19,203 nt of DNA from CAZSLZ01 sp964607865 (GTDB lineage: Bacteria; Vulcanimicrobiota; JAJTBE01; CAZSLZ01), in assembly GCA_964607865.1 (NCBI GenBank), contig CAZSLZ010000054.1, positions 1 to 19,203 on the forward strand. The letters are read 5' to 3'. The position numbers and the translations under genes are program-made. The notes below the pieces were generated by a model that worked only from the letters and a program-made list of their open reading frames with translations, made no database searches and had not been told where the DNA came from. Below are positions 1 through 7,250 of this stretch, piece by piece. Position 1 is the stretch's first letter; every line of letters starts with the position of its first letter.

Positions 1-42
1 TTGCTGTTGCCCAGTTTGAGTAACTGAATAACGGCGGGTACT

Positions 43-1617
43 ATGAAAATTGTTACCGGCGAAGAAATGGCGCTGATTGATAAAAGAACAATCGAAGAGG
101 TGGGAATTCCCGGTTCTATCCTGATGGAAAATGCCGCGCGGGCAGCTAGCAGGGTTTTTGATAATATTCATTGCAATTGCCCCACAGCCAGGGTTTTATG
201 CCTTTGCGGCAGTGGTAACAACGGCGGTGATGGTTTCTGTATGGCCAGAATACTCCGGGGCTGGGGTTATCCGGTAAAAATTGTATTTGTAGGCAGCCAG
301 GAAAAACTTAAAGACGATGCTTTGCTGAATTTTAAACTGGCTGAAAACCACCATATTGAAATTATAAAAATCACTGACACAAATGATTTTCAAAATCTTG
401 AAAACGAACTTTTAAATTCGGACTGGATTATCGATGCTCTTTTTGGCACCGGGCTGGCCGGTGAAGTCAGGGGGGTTGCTGCAGATCTGATGGAGTTTGT
501 ATCGGGTTTCGGGTTGAAATGCCTCGCAGTGGATATTCCGTCGGGGGTTAATTCCAATAACGGCAAGGTATCGGGTAATGTTATCCCTGCCGATATCACC
601 GTGACTTTCGGGCTTCCCAAAAAAGGGCATTTTATCTATCCCGGCGCTCAATACGTGGGTGAATTATTTGTGGCGGATATCGGTTTTTCGCCGGAAATAA
701 TTGTAAATGAGAATATAAAAACTGAATTGGTTAAAGATAGCACAGTAGCTTGCCTGATTCCCCCCAGGCCTGCCAATTCCCATAAAGGCACCACGGGAAA
801 AGTTGCAGTGGTGGGCGGTTCCAGGAATACCCTGGGAGCTGCGGTAATGGCAGGAAAATCAAGTTTGAAGTCTTCCGCCGGTTACGTAAGGTTATATATT
901 CCTGCCAGCATGGAAATTCCTGCAAAAACCCTGGCTCCCGAGTTGGTAACCATTGGGCTGGAAGATGAAAATGGATATTTTGTAAAAGATTCCTTTGAAG
1001 AGTTCAGGAATCAATTACAGGATTCAACTGCTGTGGTTCTGGGGCCGGGAATAGGAACAAAACCCGGAACTGTGGAATTTGTGAAAAAAATTATAGAAAC
1101 TATTGATTTACCCATGATTATTGACGCCGACGGCTTGAATATTCTTGCCCGGTTCGACTTAGAAAATGCACAGAGAAACTGGGTTTTAACTCCTCACCCC
1201 GGTGAGGCAGCCCGGTTGTTGAATGTGGATGTGCAGAAAATTATAAATGATCCTCTGAATACTTTAAACCAGCTGGTAAGAAAATATAATTGTACCGTAT
1301 TGTTAAAAGGCGCTACAACTCTAATCGGCGAGCCTGGAGGAAATACCAGGATTGACATCTCCGGCAACCCGGTTCTGTCAGTAATGGGAACCGGCGATGT
1401 CCTGAGCGGAATTACAGGAAGCCTGCTTGCCAGAGGAGTTGAACCTTTCGCCGCAGCCTGGGGGGGAAGTTATATTCACGGAATTACCGGCGATATGGCA
1501 GCTGAGCAGTGGGTGGGCGAAGGTTTGTTGCCCACTGAGCTTATTGATTTTATTCCCTTTGCCATGGAAAAAATTCGTTGTGGCGAGAATGAAGATCGAA
1601 TAACCTATATTAGATAA
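43..1617 (+). CDS. nnr: Bifunctional NAD(P)H-hydrate epimerase / ADP-dependent NAD(P)H-hydrate dehydratase
   Basis: This 524-residue cytoplasmic enzyme repairs hydrated NADH and NADPH: the N-terminal half epimerises the R and S hydrates and the C-terminal half dehydrates the S form using ADP. Residues 1-215 form the YjeF_N epimerase domain, with the glycine-rich CGSGNNGGDGF at 55-65 and DIPSGVN at 164-170. Residues about 230-510 form the ribokinase-like carbohydrate kinase domain, with GPGIG at 334-338, DADGLN at 361-366, TPHPGE at 383-388 and the anion-hole motif GTGDVLSG at 449-456. Length is typical of fused Nnr proteins. The ATG at 43 gives the canonical N-terminus (MKIVTGEEM), although only a weak ribosome site (GGCGGG) precedes it. 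It opens a six-gene plus-strand run and is followed 15 nt later by the CBS-pair gene. Function is secure by motif; the operon link is inferred from spacing. Confidence 0.95.
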   Translation: MKIVTGEEMALIDKRTIEEVGIPGSILMENAARAASRVFDNIHCNCPTARVLCLCGSGNNGGDGFCMARILRGWGYPVKIVFVGSQEKLKDDALLNFKLAENHHIEIIKITDTNDFQNLENELLNSDWIIDALFGTGLAGEVRGVAADLMEFVSGFGLKCLAVDIPSGVNSNNGKVSGNVIPADITVTFGLPKKGHFIYPGAQYVGELFVADIGFSPEIIVNENIKTELVKDSTVACLIPPRPANSHKGTTGKVAVVGGSRNTLGAAVMAGKSSLKSSAGYVRLYIPASMEIPAKTLAPELVTIGLEDENGYFVKDSFEEFRNQLQDSTAVVLGPGIGTKPGTVEFVKKIIETIDLPMIIDADGLNILARFDLENAQRNWVLTPHPGEAARLLNVDVQKIINDPLNTLNQLVRKYNCTVLLKGATTLIGEPGGNTRIDISGNPVLSVMGTGDVLSGITGSLLARGVEPFAAAWGGSYIHGITGDMAAEQWVGEGLLPTELIDFIPFAMEKIRCGENEDRITYIR

Positions 1618-1632
1618 ATTAAGTGAGGAAAT

Positions 1633-2079
1633 ATGAAAGCTAAAGACGTAATGGAAACAGAGGTTTTAACAGTAACCCCCGACATGACTGTCAAGGAGGT
1701 AGCCCAGTATCTTTATGATAATGAACTGAGCGCCTTGCCCGTGGTGGAAGATGGCGGAAAAATAATCGGCATTGTAAGCGAGGAGGATTTGATTTACCGG
1801 GTATCCCGCCCTCATATCCCTCCTCATATTGAGCTGTTGGGGGGTATCATATACCTGGAAAACCCGTTTGAAATGAAAAAAGAGCTGAAGAAAATGTCTG
1901 CAGTTACTGCCGGAGAAATTATGACCACCGAAGTCCACTCTGTGGCCCCCGATACCGATATCAGCGAGGTGGCGGAGTTGATGACTGAAAAAGATATTAA
2001 TGGGGTGCCTGTAGTTGATAATAACAAAATTGTGGGTATTGTAACCCGGCACGATTTATTGAAATCTCTTACCCGCTAA
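1633..2079 (+). CDS. CBS domain pair protein
   Basis: The 148-residue protein consists almost entirely of two CBS motifs: residues 1-60 (starting MKAKDVMETEVLTVTP, ending in GIVSEEDLIYRV) and about 88-148 (TAGEIMTTEVHSVAPDTD, ending in GIVTRHDLLKSL). Such pairs usually bind adenine nucleotides such as AMP, ATP or SAM and act as regulators. No catalytic or membrane domain is attached, so it probably works as a stand-alone sensor dimer. A 20-25 residue linker with HIPPHIELLGG and IIYLENPF lies between the motifs, as in many bacterial and archaeal stand-alone CBS proteins. A GAGGAA ribosome site sits just before the ATG. The partner and ligand cannot be read from sequence. Confidence 0.9.
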   Translation: MKAKDVMETEVLTVTPDMTVKEVAQYLYDNELSALPVVEDGGKIIGIVSEEDLIYRVSRPHIPPHIELLGGIIYLENPFEMKKELKKMSAVTAGEIMTTEVHSVAPDTDISEVAELMTEKDINGVPVVDNNKIVGIVTRHDLLKSLTR

Positions 2080-2110
2080 ATAAAAACTTAACTTTTCAAG
2101 AAGATAAAGA

Positions 2111-2845
2111 ATGAAAAATATTATTATCACTTGCGGAAGCGAAAAGGATATCGATTCCTATTTAATTTACAAGCGGGTTATTGAGGACCTGGGGTTTGAA
2201 GGCAAACTTATGCCTCCCGGTATTATCGAGCGGCGAAAAATAACAATGCTGAAGAAATCATCAGGCCTGGTTTTATGCGGGGGCGGTGATATAGCTTCCC
2301 ATTTATATACTTCATCACCGGTTCATCCCAGGGTGGGCGGGGTTGATATCAGGCGGGATATTATGGAAAAAAACCTGTTTCATCTTGCGCTGGAATGGAA
2401 AAAACCGGTTCTTGGAATTTGCCGGGGGTTACAGGTTATGAACTGGTCGCTGGGAGGGGACCTTTACCAGGATCTGGATGGAGAATTCTCACCGGAAGGC
2501 TCAGAGAAGCGGCATCAGCAGAAAGATTATGGGATGGCCCGTTGGCTCAAATCCCACAAGGTTTTAATTGAAAAGGGCTCCCTGGCTCATGCCATATTTG
2601 GCAGAACTGTCGTTGAAGTAAACAGCACTCACCACCAGGGACTGAAAAAAATTGCCGGTTCTATGAGAGTAACCGGCAGGGCTCCCGACGGTGTTGTGGA
2701 AATTGTAGAGATGCCCTCATTGAAAAATTTTGTACTGGGAGTTCAGTTTCACCCTGAAAAACTTTATAGAACAGATAATAATATGCGAAAATTATTTAAA
2801 TATTTTGCCAGGGTTATAAATACAGGAGGTTTGATATGCCAGTAA
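2111..2845 (+). CDS. Gamma-glutamyl-gamma-aminobutyrate hydrolase family protein (peptidase C26, class I amidotransferase fold)
   Basis: This 244-residue protein has the class I glutamine amidotransferase triad. The nucleophile is C104 in GICRGLQVMNWSLGG, and the His-Glu pair is H214 and E216 in GVQFHPEK. The oxyanion region LCGGGDIASHLY (55-66) is in the form seen in PuuD-like hydrolases. No synthetase domain is attached, which favours hydrolysis of gamma-glutamyl amides over ammonia transfer. The substrate could be gamma-glutamyl-GABA, another gamma-glutamyl amine or a folate-like glutamate tail, and it cannot be chosen from sequence. Only a weak A/G-rich ribosome site precedes the ATG. Its last 10 nt overlap the next gene, an M20 amidohydrolase, so the two are likely translationally coupled and may act one after the other on an amide-linked substrate (inference). 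Confidence 0.88.
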   Translation: MKNIIITCGSEKDIDSYLIYKRVIEDLGFEGKLMPPGIIERRKITMLKKSSGLVLCGGGDIASHLYTSSPVHPRVGGVDIRRDIMEKNLFHLALEWKKPVLGICRGLQVMNWSLGGDLYQDLDGEFSPEGSEKRHQQKDYGMARWLKSHKVLIEKGSLAHAIFGRTVVEVNSTHHQGLKKIAGSMRVTGRAPDGVVEIVEMPSLKNFVLGVQFHPEKLYRTDNNMRKLFKYFARVINTGGLICQ

Positions 2846-4032
2846 TAAACGAAGAAATTAAGAAGAAAGCCCGGGATATTTTTGAATATATGCGGGATAT
2901 TCGAAGAACCATTCACAAGAAGCCTGAAGTGGGAATGAAAGAATTTGAAACAGCAAAACTTATTTGCAGTGAACTCAAAAAAATGGGGATTCCCTATAAA
3001 GAAAAGGTGGGGGGCACCGGAGTGGTGGGCCTTATAAAGGGCAACGCCACAGGCTCAGGCAGATGCCTGGGGATGCGGGCGGATATGGATGCCCTGAGTG
3101 TGGAGGAAAGAAAAGAAGTTGAATATGCCTCCCAGATTCCCTGTATTATGCACGCCTGCGGACATGACGGACACGTGGCAACTTTACTGGGCGCAGCTAA
3201 GATTTTAAGCCAGATGAAAGACGAATTTTCAGGCTCGGTCAAGTTGATTTTTCAACCTGCCGAGGAAGGCCCCGGTGGAGCAAAGCCAATGATTAAGGAT
3301 GGAGTATTGAATGACCCCGATGTTGATGCCATAGTAGCTTTTCATGTAGGCTCTGGTAAAATCACCGGCAATGTAGGGCTCAGGCCCGGCCCGGTTCACG
3401 CCGCCCAGAATGAATTTCACATTAAAATTAAAGGGGTGGGAGGGCATGCAGCTTCTCCCCATAAAAGCGTGGATGCTATTGTGCTTGCTGCCAGAGCGGT
3501 TCTGGCTCTTCAGACCATTGTTTCAAGAAAAATTGACCCTTTGGTTCCCGCGGTTTTAACTATAGGAATTATAAAAGGCGGTTATCGTGTAAATATTATT
3601 GCTGATGAAGTGGAATTGGTAGGCACTTATCGTTTTCTTGATAAGAATACCGGAATGAAACTGAGGGAATGGACCGGGGAAATTCTGCGGGGCATAACCA
3701 AAGAAGCTGGCGGAGATTTTGAAATAAAATATAATGATGGATATCCTCCCAACAGCAACGATCCGGAATTGACCGGCAAAGTAAAGAAATACCTGGTGGA
3801 TTTACTGGGTGAAGATATTGTTTATGATATAGAAGCCCCCACCATGGGCGCTGAAGATTTCGCCTATTTTGCCCAGGAAAAACCCACCGTATTTATGCGG
3901 CTGGGCGCAGGCGGCCCTACCGGCGAAGAATTCAATGCCCCGCATCATCATCCTGAATTCGATATTGACGAAAAAGCCTTCATTAACGGGGCAGCTTCCT
4001 TCGTGAAAATTGCCCTGGAATTTTTGAAATAG
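2836..4032 (+). CDS. M20D family amidohydrolase (N-acyl-L-amino-acid hydrolase type)
   Basis: The 398-residue protein is a complete M20 metallopeptidase-fold amidohydrolase. Visible metal-site motifs are GMRADMDAL (79-87), MHACGHDGH (105-113, with C108 and H110 as expected ligands), the catalytic glutamate region QPAEEGPGG (140-148), FHV (H170) and, near the C-terminus, GAEDFAYF followed by a histidine-rich HHHPEFD segment. The lid or dimerisation domain starts with GVGGHAASPH (200-209). The family hydrolyses N-acyl, N-carbamoyl or indole-acyl amino acids. No signal peptide is seen, so it is cytoplasmic. AGGAGGT at 2824-2830 is a strong ribosome site inside the preceding gene, and the ATG lies in the overlap. 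The precise substrate is unknown. Confidence 0.93.
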   Translation: MPVINEEIKKKARDIFEYMRDIRRTIHKKPEVGMKEFETAKLICSELKKMGIPYKEKVGGTGVVGLIKGNATGSGRCLGMRADMDALSVEERKEVEYASQIPCIMHACGHDGHVATLLGAAKILSQMKDEFSGSVKLIFQPAEEGPGGAKPMIKDGVLNDPDVDAIVAFHVGSGKITGNVGLRPGPVHAAQNEFHIKIKGVGGHAASPHKSVDAIVLAARAVLALQTIVSRKIDPLVPAVLTIGIIKGGYRVNIIADEVELVGTYRFLDKNTGMKLREWTGEILRGITKEAGGDFEIKYNDGYPPNSNDPELTGKVKKYLVDLLGEDIVYDIEAPTMGAEDFAYFAQEKPTVFMRLGAGGPTGEEFNAPHHHPEFDIDEKAFINGAASFVKIALEFLK

Positions 4033-4041
4033 AGGTGTCTT

Positions 4042-4443
4042 ATGAAAGTATTGTTATCTGCATGGGTAGTTAATTTTATAACTTTGTATATTGTGGCCCG
4101 GCTGATTCCGGGAATAGAAATTGAAAACCTGGTACCCCATGACGGTTTTATAACCACCCAGGGAGCTACAATTTGTCTTATTGGAGCCGCAATAATCGGC
4201 ATTTTCAATGCCCTTCTGAAACCTGTTCTGAATTTCTTCTCATTGCCTCTTACCTGCCTTACCCTGGGGTTATTTACCTTTGTGGTTACTGGTTTTGTGT
4301 TCTGGCTTGCATCCCTGGTTACTCCGGGTTTTACGGTGCACGGTTTTGGTTCTGCCATTCTGGGAGGCGTTATTTTTGGAGTTCTTAACTCATTAATTGG
4401 TGGCCTTCTGGGGGTAGAAAAGGAGGAAAAGAAGAATGACTAA
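4042..4443 (+). CDS. Small four-helix membrane protein, phage holin 4 (PF04020-like) family
   Basis: The 133-residue protein is mostly hydrophobic, with about four membrane segments at roughly 3-23, 46-66, 71-96 and 104-126. The central LLKPVLNFFSLPLTCLTLGL and the following VTPGFTVHGFGSAILGG match the pattern of the holin 4 superfamily, common single-copy chromosomal membrane proteins of unknown function. The name is historical: no lysis genes or phage genes lie nearby, so I do not infer a lytic role. It ends in an acidic-basic tail (VEKEEKKND). The gene starts 9 nt after the M20 gene, and its stop overlaps the queC start by 8 nt. Confidence 0.85.
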   Translation: MKVLLSAWVVNFITLYIVARLIPGIEIENLVPHDGFITTQGATICLIGAAIIGIFNALLKPVLNFFSLPLTCLTLGLFTFVVTGFVFWLASLVTPGFTVHGFGSAILGGVIFGVLNSLIGGLLGVEKEEKKND

Positions 4444-5161
4444 AGCGCTGGTACTTCTTTCAGGTGGCCTCGATTCCACAGTGATGCTGGCAATGATAAA
4501 AGCAAGAAATGTGTACAATAAAATATATGCGCTGAGTTTTGACTACGGGCAACGCCATAAGAATGAATTGAATTGCGCAATTCAGCAGGCTATTCATTAC
4601 AGTGTGTGGGAACATCAGGTCGTAAATATTGACATGACAAAAATCGGAGGTTCTTCCCTGACCGATAAAAGTATGGAAGTTCCCAAGGATCGTCATGAAA
4701 AGGGATTTGACTGGACTATTCCTTCAACTTATGTTCCAGCCCGCAATACAATTTTCCTGGCTTTTGCCCTGGGTTATGCCGAAACAATCAATGCCCAGGA
4801 TATTTATATCGGCGCAAACCAACTCGATTTTGCAGGCTATCCTGATTGCCGCCCTGAATATTTCCGGGCCTTTGAGCGGATGGCCAATCTTTCCACGGCA
4901 AAAGCTGTGGAGGGGGAACTCCGTTTTTCCATAATAACTCCCCTTATAAAAATGTCCAAGGAAGAGATTATAACAAGAGGAAAAGAATTAAGCGTGGATT
5001 TCGCCAGGACATTCTCCTGTTATGACCCCGATGGCAGCGGAAGAGCATGTCGAACCTGCGATGCGTGTAAATTAAGGCTTGAAGGTTTCGAGGAAGCGGG
5101 TATGAAAGACCCTGCCGTTTACATAGACAGAGAGCGGGAAGAATTATTGCAGAAAGACTGA
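4436..5161 (+). CDS. queC: 7-cyano-7-deazaguanine (preQ0) synthase QueC
   Basis: QueC converts 7-carboxy-7-deazaguanine to preQ0 with ammonia and ATP, a step in queuosine tRNA modification. The 241-residue sequence has the PP-loop SGGLDS at 9-14, FDYGQRH at 35-41, VPARNTIFL at 100-108, GANQLDFAGYPDCRPEY at 126-142 and the zinc site C195, C205, C208, C211. Length is normal for the family. A strong AAAGGAGGAAAAG site precedes the ATG, which overlaps the end of the previous gene by 8 nt. The other queuosine genes (queD, queE, queF, tgt) are not in the window. It is the last gene of the run and is followed 126 nt later by an intrinsic terminator. Confidence 0.97.
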   Translation: MTKALVLLSGGLDSTVMLAMIKARNVYNKIYALSFDYGQRHKNELNCAIQQAIHYSVWEHQVVNIDMTKIGGSSLTDKSMEVPKDRHEKGFDWTIPSTYVPARNTIFLAFALGYAETINAQDIYIGANQLDFAGYPDCRPEYFRAFERMANLSTAKAVEGELRFSIITPLIKMSKEEIITRGKELSVDFARTFSCYDPDGSGRACRTCDACKLRLEGFEEAGMKDPAVYIDREREELLQKD

Positions 5162-5287
5162 AATTTGCTGAAGTTCTGCGTCTATTACCAAAGAAGGTTT
5201 CTGACATCTGCAATGTTGTTATACAGAAAGTTCTCATCAGTATTGTGCGTTATCATTGATTTGCATAAAAATATTTACTCTATAAAG

Positions 5288-5309
5288 AAGCTCCTCCGGG
5301 AGTTTTTTT
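5288..5309 (+). terminator. Intrinsic terminator after queC
   Basis: A 7-bp stem (AAGCTCC with GGAGTTT, one G-T pair) is closed by the loop TCCG between C and G, which is the very stable UNCG-type tetraloop. Seven T residues at 5303-5309 follow directly, three of them inside the stem. TATAAA at 5281-5286 and TTTATA at 5311-5316 form an outer inverted pair. The site lies 126 nt past the queC stop and would end the nnr-queC transcript. Confidence 0.82.
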
Positions 5310-5507
5310 GTTTATAAAGTATCTGAATTAATTTTCAGGTACAAATAAAGTTTATTGTAAGATATGGATGTTTTGGTAAAGCTTTGCGACTGAAATTGCG
5401 ATTATACAAAGTTAAGCATTATCTTGGGGAATTACTGAGAATCACCGAAAAATTTATTTAATCAAAATATTAAAATATAAAGATTTTCAATTATTTTTTC
5501 TAAAATT

Positions 5508-5552
5508 ATTCGAATTTTTAAAGAAAATATTTAGATAAATAAAATTTCGAAT
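5508..5552. repeat. Imperfect inverted repeat in the AT-rich leader
   Basis: ATTCGAATTTTTA at 5508-5520 and TAAAATTTCGAAT at 5540-5552 are inverted copies matching at 12 of 13 positions, separated by 19 nt. Each arm contains TTCGAA, itself a palindrome. It could be an operator for a dimeric regulator or an RNA hairpin ahead of the GGAGG at 5566. The T-run at 5559-5565 starts 6 nt after the repeat, too far for a classical terminator. Low sequence complexity makes chance a real alternative. Confidence 0.4.
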
Positions 5553-5590
5553 GAGAAGTTTTTTTGGAGGAAATATGAAAATGATGTTAA

Positions 5591-5719
5591 ATGTATAGTT
5601 TTCTGAAAACAAATAAACGCCCATGGTTTAGGCTGGCAACGAAGGGAGATATCGGTACGGAAAAGATGTGGTTTATTAGAATAAAAAAAATAATTCCCGT
5701 TTCATCGAGCAAATTTTAA
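5591..5719 (+). CDS. Possible 42-residue basic small protein (uncertain)
   Basis: An ATG at 5591 opens a 42-codon frame ending at TAA 5717-5719, with a rather natural mix of residues (MYSFLKTNKRPWFRL at the start, many Lys and Arg). I recognise no family. It has no ribosome site of its own. The strong GGAGG at 5566-5570 instead serves an ATG at 5575 whose 7-codon ORF ends at TAG 5596-5598, overlapping this start in another frame. The small protein might therefore be made by reinitiation, by a +1 shift from the short ORF, or not at all if this is a remnant with an indel. It lies about 190 nt before the kamA-like gene on the same strand. Confidence 0.28.
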   Translation: MYSFLKTNKRPWFRLATKGDIGTEKMWFIRIKKIIPVSSSKF

Positions 5720-5912
5720 GGGTGGGCAAATTGAAAAAAATTATTCACGATAGGATGTGCCTTTATGAATACAATTGGAAAACACAAGATGGTTTTCACC
5801 GTGATTACACCGATTTATTTTAATGGAACATTAATGATGAAAACCGGGTTAAACTTATATCGCAATACCGATCCTTATATTTTATAGTTAGTCTGACAGG
5901 AGCGTAAAAAAA

Positions 5913-7184
5913 ATGAAAACTGAAATAATTTTGCCTGAACGAACCGAGCCTCCGGCGGCGGGCTCGTGTCTGTTAAAAGTCGTCAGTAAAGAAGAAAATC
6001 CCTCCGAGATTAATTTTGATAATCTCTTTATTCCCTCCAGAAACACCTCCTCCAGAAAAAAGCATAATAGTTTTAACACACGTCAATTCAGGAAAAAACA
6101 TTTTGATAGCATTACCGATAAGGAATGGAATGACTGGCAGTGGCAGTTGAAAAACCGATTTACTTCCATCAGGGGGTTGGAAAAAATCCTGGAATTATCG
6201 GAAGGTGAAATCCGGGCTCTGGATTCCTGTAACCTTCCTGTTAATGTCACTCCTTATTATGCCAGCCTGCTCAGTTCCTCCGACTCCACCCAGCCCTTGC
6301 GCCGCAGCGTTATTCCTGTTGTTAATGAACTTTCCATCAAGATTGAAGAAATGATTGACTCCTTGAATGAAGATAATCAAAGCCCGGTCCCGGGTGTTGT
6401 TCACAGATATCCCGACAGAGTTCTTTTTCTTGTTACCGATTTCTGCTCTACAAACTGCCGTTATTGCACCCGTTCACGGGTTGTATGCAAGGGAAGGCAG
6501 GGAAACATAAGTTATGAAAGATGGGGAGAAGCCATTGACTATATTGCTCAGAACAGGCAGATAAGGGATGTGCTTGTATCCGGCGGAGATCCTCTTACTT
6601 TGCCCGATGACATGATAGAATGGATACTTTCCAGGCTGCAGGCGATACCACACGTGGATTATGTGAGAATAGGCACCAAGGTTCCCGCTGTGTTGCCCCA
6701 GAGAATTACCGCCAGATTGGCAAGGATGTTAAGAAAATATCATCCAGTGTGGATGAGCCTTCATTTTACTCATCCTGACGAATTGACCCCTGAAACCATT
6801 AAAGCCTGTAACAGGCTAGCCGATGCAGGTGTCCCCCTGGGCAGCCAGACCGTGCTGCTGGCGGGAATCAATGACAACCTGGAAACCTTGAGAAGCCTTT
6901 TTCACGGGCTTATAAAATCCCGGGTCAAACCTTATTATCTATATCAATGCGATCTTATCCCCGGCAGTTCTCATTTTCGAACTCCTGTTTCCAGGGGTAT
7001 AGAAATAATTCAGGGTTTACGGGGGCATACATCGGGTTATGCAGTACCCCAGTTTGTAATTGACGCTCCTGGCGGGGGCGGCAAGATTCCTGTCAACCCA
7101 GATTATATTATGGGCAGAGATGGGGATTTTCTGATTTTGAAAAACTACGAAAAACGAATATTCAGGTATTATGATCCTCATTAA
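5913..7184 (+). CDS. kamA: KamA-family radical SAM aminomutase, lysine 2,3-aminomutase-like
   Basis: The enzyme is expected to use a [4Fe-4S] cluster, SAM and PLP to move the alpha-amino group of lysine to C3, giving beta-lysine. Of 423 residues, 65-115 hold the family N-terminal motif (EWNDWQWQLKNR), and the cluster cysteines are C178, C182 and C185 in CSTNCRYC. Further motifs are LVSGGDPL (221-228), WMSLHFTHP (280-288), YYLYQCDLIPG (341-351) and DAPGGGGK (384-391). K391 fits the PLP lysine, and D347 and D384 fit the two carboxylates that bind the lysine side chain in characterised lysine 2,3-aminomutase; the spacing (37, then 7) matches the published D293/D330/K337 numbering as I recall it. 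Glutamate 2,3-aminomutase has Lys and Asn there. The first 60 residues are a non-conserved polar extension. AGGAG lies 10 nt before the ATG. It heads the cassette with the ATP-grasp and RtcB-like genes; no AblB acetyltransferase is nearby. Confidence 0.9.
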   Translation: MKTEIILPERTEPPAAGSCLLKVVSKEENPSEINFDNLFIPSRNTSSRKKHNSFNTRQFRKKHFDSITDKEWNDWQWQLKNRFTSIRGLEKILELSEGEIRALDSCNLPVNVTPYYASLLSSSDSTQPLRRSVIPVVNELSIKIEEMIDSLNEDNQSPVPGVVHRYPDRVLFLVTDFCSTNCRYCTRSRVVCKGRQGNISYERWGEAIDYIAQNRQIRDVLVSGGDPLTLPDDMIEWILSRLQAIPHVDYVRIGTKVPAVLPQRITARLARMLRKYHPVWMSLHFTHPDELTPETIKACNRLADAGVPLGSQTVLLAGINDNLETLRSLFHGLIKSRVKPYYLYQCDLIPGSSHFRTPVSRGIEIIQGLRGHTSGYAVPQFVIDAPGGGGKIPVNPDYIMGRDGDFLILKNYEKRIFRYYDPH

Positions 7185-7235
7185 CAATTACCTTGCAAAA
7201 TAAACAATTTAAGACACAAGCAATTGTCAGTATGT

Positions 7236-7242
7236 AAAGGAG
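7236..7242 (+). promoter_or_regulatory. Ribosome binding site fixing the ATP-grasp start
   Basis: AAAGGAG ends 8 nt before ATG 7251, the ideal distance, but only 2 nt before ATG 7245. An in-frame TTG at 7224 lies upstream of this site. The start at 7251 is therefore preferred, and it also gives the family-like N-terminus MKIGITYDLR. Confidence 0.75.
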
Positions 7243-7250
7243 AAATGAAA

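Larger units (their letters stand above)
5310..5912. other. AT-rich intergenic or leader region before the kamA-like gene
   Basis: About 600 bp lie between the queC terminator and the kamA-like start. The stretch 5440-5570 is especially A/T-rich and holds an inverted repeat (5508-5552). An orphan GGAGG at 5566-5570 stands before a 7-codon ORF, which overlaps a 42-codon ORF. Further weak ORFs start with TTG at 5731 (30 codons) and ATG at 5765 (40 codons, ending at 5887); neither has a convincing ribosome site or a recognised motif. ATCGGTA near 5650 and TACCGAT near 5866 are complementary, but that is short enough to be chance. I recognise no known riboswitch. The region may be a long 5' leader, a small-protein locus or decayed coding DNA. 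Confidence 0.5.

Noticed and set aside
1..23. Possible end of an upstream gene (frame ending AVAQFE then TAA), resembling the tail of AcpS, which often precedes nnr
   Set aside because: Only six codons are visible and other frames also end nearby, so it cannot be supported.
4042..4443. Phage lysis function for the holin-like gene
   Set aside because: No endolysin, spanin or other phage gene is present; the family is common in ordinary chromosomes.
5383..5412. TTGCGA with downstream TTATCT or TATACA as a promoter for the kamA-like gene
   Set aside because: The -10 matches are weak or the spacing is wrong; such AT-rich DNA gives many equal candidates.
5731..5887. Two further small ORFs (TTG 5731, 30 codons; ATG 5765, 40 codons)
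   Set aside because: They overlap each other in different frames, lack good ribosome sites and match nothing I recognise.
7224..7250. TTG 7224 or ATG 7245 as the start of the ATP-grasp gene
   Set aside because: The ribosome site lies after the first and only 2 nt before the second; ATG 7251 has ideal spacing.
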